This document shows, in pieces, positions 59,240 through 64,000 of a DNA stretch of 64,000 nucleotides (position 1 is its first letter; the number at the start of each line of letters is the position of its first letter). Under the pieces are notes generated by a model. The model did not search any database. It saw nothing but the letters and a program-made list of their open reading frames with translations, and was not told where the DNA came from. Origin of the DNA: Hymenobacter properus (GTDB taxonomy: Bacteria; Bacteroidota; Bacteroidia; Cytophagales; Hymenobacteraceae); assembly GCF_015694735.1 (NCBI RefSeq), contig NZ_JADQDP010000003.1, positions 620,001 to 684,000 on the forward strand. Reading direction: 5' to 3'. The position numbers and the translations under genes are program-made.

Positions 59240-59995
59240 TCAGCGCACCATGGGCGCTTGCTCCAGCCAATGACGCGCTTCCCGCACCGAGGCAGCGCTG
59301 ATGGGCCGCAACTGCGGCTCGGGCTCCGACAAGTTCAACAGAAACCCCGTTAGCTCGGGCAGGTTGTCGAGGTCGTGGGTGCTGCAGAGCACGGTTTTGC
59401 CTTGCGTAGTGGCCCAGTCGTGCAGCAGATTGAAGACCTGGCGGCGGTAGTACACGTCGAGCTGCTGGGTGGGCTCATCGAGCAAGTATAGCTGGGCATC
59501 TTGCAAACTGAGCTGGGCCAGCCACACCAACTGCTGCTCGCCGCCCGATAGCTGGGTGAAGTCGCGCTTGGCCAGGTGCGCCATGCCTACGCAGGCCAGG
59601 GCCGCATCGGCCAGCGCATAGTCGGCCGGAGCGTAGGTGCTGAGCAAGCCCTGGTGGCGGTAGCGGCCCATCACCACCAGCTCGCGCACCGAGATGGCAA
59701 AGTCGATGCTGCCGCGCTGGGGCAAGTAGCCCAGCAGACCCGCGGAGGCCGCCCGCCTTATGCTGCGCACTTCCTGCCCCAACAGCTGCACGCTGCCTTG
59801 GTAGGGCAACTGGCCGGTAAGCACCCGAAACAAGGTGGTTTTGCCGCTGCCGTTGTGGCCTACCACCGCTACGAAAGCCGGGCCCGGCAGGCACAAAAAA
59901 AGGTTGCGGACCAGCACCCTGCCGGGGTAGCCCGCAACCAGATTTTGAATGTTGAGCGTTGAATGCTGAGTATTGAGTGACGGTTTGTTATTCAT
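59240..59995 (-). CDS. ABC transporter ATP-binding protein (FecE/metal-type)
   Basis: Cytoplasmic ATPase subunit of 251 residues; an ATG at 59995 is used, with another in frame at 60016. Walker A is GHNGSGKTT, the signature LSGGEQQLV, Walker B LYLLDEPTQQLD, and the H-loop STHDLDNLPE. The closest classes are FecE/FhuC- or ZnuC-like importers (LLGYLPQRGSIDFAISVREL). Residues about 5-18 (SLNTQHSTLNIQN) are encoded by a heptanucleotide repeat and replace the expected family N-terminus. No permease or binding-protein gene is next to it. Confidence 0.85.
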   Translation of the reverse strand: MNNKPSLNTQHSTLNIQNLVAGYPGRVLVRNLFLCLPGPAFVAVVGHNGSGKTTLFRVLTGQLPYQGSVQLLGQEVRSIRRAASAGLLGYLPQRGSIDFAISVRELVVMGRYRHQGLLSTYAPADYALADAALACVGMAHLAKRDFTQLSGGEQQLVWLAQLSLQDAQLYLLDEPTQQLDVYYRRQVFNLLHDWATTQGKTVLCSTHDLDNLPELTGFLLNLSEPEPQLRPISAASVREARHWLEQAPMVR

Positions 59996-60050
59996 TAACA
60001 GGCCCGTATCAATCATTCAACATTCAATCCTTAACACTCAACATTATTAG
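59943..60050. repeat. Heptanucleotide-repeat palindrome (copy 3) entering the ABC gene start
   Basis: Left part (59943-59980) consists of TTTGAAT, GTTGAGC, GTTGAAT, GCTGAGT and ATTGAGT units. The right part (60009-60050) holds ATTCAAC, ATTCAAT and ACTCAAC. It lies between the DUF2795 stop and the ABC ATPase, and its left part encodes the ATPase N-terminus on the minus strand. Confidence 0.85.
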
Positions 60051-60268
60051 TATTCGTCCTCGTTGAACATGAAGTCCTCCTTGGTGGGGTAGTCGGGCCA
60101 CACTTCCTCAATGTTTTCGTAGGGCTGGCCGTCGTCTTCCAGGGCCTGGAGGTTTTCTACCACTTCCATGGGCGCACCCGAGCGGATGGAAAAGTCAATC
60201 AGTTCGTCTTTGGTGGCGGGCCAGGGGGCATCTTCCAGATAAGAAGCCAGTTCGAGTGTCCAATACAT
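60047..60268 (-). CDS. DUF2795 family protein
   Basis: Small acidic protein of 73 residues from the ATG at 60268 (MYWTLELASYLEDAPWPATK); the frame to 60367 is a spurious lead. The conserved blocks DELIDFSIRSGAPMEVVENL, DDGQPYENIEEVWPDYPTK and EDFMFNEDEY are near-identical across Bacteroidota, where this short protein is almost universal. The function is unknown; strong conservation suggests a core role. It is followed by the ABC ATPase on the same strand. Confidence 0.9.
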   Translation of the reverse strand: MYWTLELASYLEDAPWPATKDELIDFSIRSGAPMEVVENLQALEDDGQPYENIEEVWPDYPTKEDFMFNEDEY

Positions 60269-60369
60269 AGGGAGTCGGATAAAAAAAGGTTGGCGAAGGT
60301 AACGATTTCCGCTTAAGAAACAAGGTCCTAAACCGCGGCTTTTGCGACAACGCAAAAGCCCGACCAAAG

Positions 60370-61686
60370 TTAGCCAGCAGCCTGCGCCTGCTGGGTAAAC
60401 AGCACAATCAAGTCGTTTTTCGTGCGGATTTTGCGCTCAAAGGACCGGATTTTGGTTTGCAGCATCTGCCGGAAGGCGTCGTTGGCAGCACTGGGGCTGA
60501 GCTTGTCGAGATTGTCGCGCAGGGCGGCCAGCTCGGTGTGGTCGTCCTTGAGCAGCTCGCGCAAGGTGTTGGCTCGAAAGCGGGCGCGCTCGGCCGGGGC
60601 GGTGGGCACGGGCTCGGTGGCCGCGCGCTTGCGCAGGTGGTACTCCAAGGCGCTGAGCTCGAATATCTTGTCGCAGGCCACCATGAAGCGCTGCCAGATG
60701 CGGTCCGACTCTTCGCCCCGCACGGTGCCCACCTGCTTCCATTCGGCTTGCAGGGCTTTGGCCTGGTGAATGGCTTCTTGGGGCGGCACCGCCATCAGGG
60801 CTTCGGCGCGCTCGGCGAGCGTGCGCTTGCGGGCTAGCAGTACTTCGGGCGTGGCGGCACTGCCGGCACCAGCGGCCTGCTGGGCGGCAATGTGCGCTTT
60901 CAGGCGCTCGAAGAAGTGGTTGTTGGCGGCGCGGAAGCGCGTCCAGAGTTCGGAAGCTTGCTTTTTGGGCAGGGTACCGTTTACCTCGCGCCACGCCTGT
61001 TGCAACTGCTTGAGCTGGCGCGAAGTGGTTTCGAACTGGTCGGAATTCTTTAAGTCTTCGGCTTGCTGGATGAGGTCGCGGTAACGGTTCTGCACCCGCG
61101 CCACCATGGCCTTCTTGTCGGACTGGAACGCCTTGCGCCGGTCGAAAAACTCCTGAATGGCCGCCTGGAAGCGCCGTTCGAGCTCGTCGGTCAGGTGCTT
61201 GTCTACGGGGCCGGTTTTGAGCCAACCCTGGCGCAGGTCCTTCACCTTTTCGCTGGCCGATACCCACTCCACGGTGTCGCGCAGGGCTTCGGCCTCCTGA
61301 ATGAAGCTTTGCTTGGTGGCGAGGTTTTTCTCCCGGTTTTGGGCCACCGTCACGCCAATGGCTTCCTCGGCTTCGGTGAGGCGGCGGTGCAGGGCTTCAA
61401 AGTCGCCAAGGCCGTCGAAGGTGCGTAGCTGCTCTTTGAGGTGCAGGGCCTTCATCAGGAAGGAGCCTTTGTTTTCGCTGGCGTCCATTTTGGCCAGCAA
61501 GGCATCAATCTTGGCGGTCAGCGTCTCAAAGCGTTGGGCGAAATAGAGCAGCGCTGCTTCGTCCGTTTCTTTGACCAAGCCAATCTGGCGGGCGGGCTGG
61601 GCAAGCACGGGGCGCAGCCACACGCCTCCGGCTTCCACGTAGCCGTAGCGCTGGGCTTCGGCCAGCAAGTGGTCGGTTGATTCCAT
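60370..61686 (-). CDS. DUF349 domain-containing coiled-coil protein
   Basis: Soluble protein of 438 residues, almost wholly helical and charged. At least three DUF349-type repeats are visible (EAEALRDTVEWVSASEKVKD, LKQLQQAWREVNGTLPKKQA, IHQAKALQAEWKQVGTVRGE), each with a Trp-containing turn, and a coiled-coil tail (RSFERKIRTKNDLIVLFTQQ). The family is common in Bacteroidota and Gammaproteobacteria, and is linked to RNA or ribosome handling in some studies. It is divergent from ettA, a translation factor; a shared role is possible but unproven. Confidence 0.85.
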   Translation of the reverse strand: MESTDHLLAEAQRYGYVEAGGVWLRPVLAQPARQIGLVKETDEAALLYFAQRFETLTAKIDALLAKMDASENKGSFLMKALHLKEQLRTFDGLGDFEALHRRLTEAEEAIGVTVAQNREKNLATKQSFIQEAEALRDTVEWVSASEKVKDLRQGWLKTGPVDKHLTDELERRFQAAIQEFFDRRKAFQSDKKAMVARVQNRYRDLIQQAEDLKNSDQFETTSRQLKQLQQAWREVNGTLPKKQASELWTRFRAANNHFFERLKAHIAAQQAAGAGSAATPEVLLARKRTLAERAEALMAVPPQEAIHQAKALQAEWKQVGTVRGEESDRIWQRFMVACDKIFELSALEYHLRKRAATEPVPTAPAERARFRANTLRELLKDDHTELAALRDNLDKLSPSAANDAFRQMLQTKIRSFERKIRTKNDLIVLFTQQAQAAG

Positions 61687-61960
61687 ACTAAAAGTGTAAG
61701 CTCGTGGGTAGGAGTGCGAGGGTGGGCAGGAAGGTGAAAAAGAGGGAAGTGGCTGAAAAGGGAAAGGGAAGGGAATACAAGTTTACGCTAAAAACGTGAT
61801 GATAAGATGTAGGGGCCGATAAACGAGGTCGAAACGCGGACCAATGCCCCGGGCGGCCTGGCACAAAGCCTGCAAAGCCCAGCGGCCGGCGCATGGCGCA
61901 CAAGCCGCAGTTGTCGTTCTTTGCGGCTGCAATTCGTCCATTAGCCCCTCTCCGACTCCC
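61687..61960. other. Divergent region between DUF349 gene and ettA
   Basis: 274 bp that must hold both promoters. The first half (61690-61800) is purine-rich (AGGGAAGTGG-type) and the second half GC-rich. No repeat, hairpin or clear TAnnTTTG was found, and the long antisense frame here is a shadow of ettA. Confidence 0.35.
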
Positions 61961-63625
<1,665 letters not shown>

Positions 63626-63647
63626 TCAGCTTCAAAAGTCACAGCCC

Positions 63648-63691
63648 AAAGAAAAAGCCGCTCTGCTTGCAAGCAGAGCGGCTTTTTCTTT
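63648..63691. terminator. Bidirectional rho-independent terminator
   Basis: Near-perfect 21-bp palindrome, AAAGAAAAAGCCGCTCTGCT and complement, with a 2-nt centre. It lies between ettA and the convergent YugP-type gene, and both sides carry A/T tracts. Confidence 0.9.
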
Positions 63692-63709
63692 AGAAATAAT
63701 GCGTGACGC

Positions 63710-64000
63710 TTAGTTACGCCGACTGCCACCCATGAAAATGCTCACGTAGTATAGCAGCGTTGCCAGCGAGCTGATAGCGGCTACCACATAGGTCATGGCG
63801 GCCCACCACAGGGCATCTTTGGCCATGGCGTGCTCCTGGGTGGTCACCACGCCGCGCTTGTCCATCCATGCCAAGGCTCGGCGCGAAGCGTCAAACTCCA
63901 CGGGCAGGGTCACGAACGAGAAAAGCGTGGTAAGCGAAAACAGCGCAATGCCCACGCCCAGCGGAATCAGCGAGCGGTTAATCATGAATACGCCAGCGAG
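63710..64000 (-). CDS. Zinc metallopeptidase, YugP family (C-terminal part, runs off right edge)
   Basis: The last 97 residues or so of a membrane protein. The frame is open to the window end (LAGVFMINRSLIPLGVGIAL), so the start is outside. The hallmark VTLPVEFDASRRALAWM of the YugP/Zn_peptidase_2 family follows a membrane helix (ALFSLTTLFSF); then AMAKDALWWAAMTYVVAAIS and a final helix ending MGGSRRN. The HExxH zinc site would lie upstream, beyond the edge. Length and order fit a full protein of about 230 residues. Confidence 0.85.
   Translation of the reverse strand, partial: LAGVFMINRSLIPLGVGIALFSLTTLFSFVTLPVEFDASRRALAWMDKRGVVTTQEHAMAKDALWWAAMTYVVAAISSLATLLYYVSIFMGGSRRN

Overview
The window is about 64 kb of GC-rich (roughly 60-65%) chromosomal DNA from a Bacteroidota bacterium, most probably Hymenobacter or a close relative in Hymenobacteraceae. 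This is inferred from gene content. There are several secreted proteins with type IX secretion (T9SS) C-terminal sorting domains, one with the gliding-motility-associated (type B) tail, and a PorE-like TPR/propeller/OmpA lipoprotein. Other markers are a CarboxypepD_reg-type TonB receptor, DUF4293, DUF4476, DUF2795 and DUF349 proteins, a lycopene cyclase (pigmented cells), and promoter-like TAnnTTTG elements. No rRNA, CRISPR, prophage, transposase or plasmid gene is visible. The mobile-looking content is several families of palindromic repeats.

Layout. 1-5.9 kb: orphan propeller-type sensor histidine kinase, GAF protein, ECF sigma factor and a GGGPS/PcrB-type prenyltransferase. 5.8-8.4 kb: a holin-X-like membrane protein with an acidic partner, then a DnaJ-TM-TPR protein. 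8.6-10.3 kb: fasciclin protein and a TTHB210-like secreted protein. 10.5-19.8 kb: a stress cluster with a Kef-type cation/proton antiporter, four tandem-domain universal stress proteins, a DUF6544-like protein and an amidohydrolase that has lost most metal ligands. Three intergenic regions of this cluster carry the same FNR/CRP-like palindrome, CTGAT-N4-ATCAT, so the cluster is probably one low-oxygen or energy-stress regulon. 20-26 kb: TonB receptor, a low-GC lipoprotein islet beside tRNA-Phe, and a two-gene HdrB/LutA-like Fe-S module. 26-36 kb: PorE-like lipoprotein, DUF4476 protein, DUF4293 protein, thiolase, two tandem FG-GAP T9SS cargo proteins and TruA. 36-49 kb: a giant T9SS type B surface protein, two MsbA-like ABC exporters, beta-barrel proteins, two tRNA-Pro genes, a small sorting-domain-only protein and a glyoxalase-fold protein. 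48.6-57.9 kb: leucine dehydrogenase, nusB, ytxH, NAD-isocitrate dehydrogenase, DUF1573-yajC-ybbR-coaE, an ArsR regulator, a second amino-acid dehydrogenase and a LOG protein. 58-64 kb: lycopene cyclase, ABC ATPase, DUF2795, DUF349, ettA and the C-terminal part of a YugP-type peptidase that runs off the right edge.

The intergenic DNA is unusually rich in long inverted repeats. One REP-like family has the core GAAGGACCTT (at least five copies). A sister type has the core GAAGCATCTCT (two copies). A double-hairpin type is bounded by GTAGC (two copies). Heptanucleotide-repeat palindromes run into the coding ends of two ABC genes. Several one-off perfect palindromes of 25-38 bp per arm also occur. 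Most proteins are called by recognition of family motifs without database searches. Start sites were adjusted where a signal peptide or family start lies inside a longer open frame.
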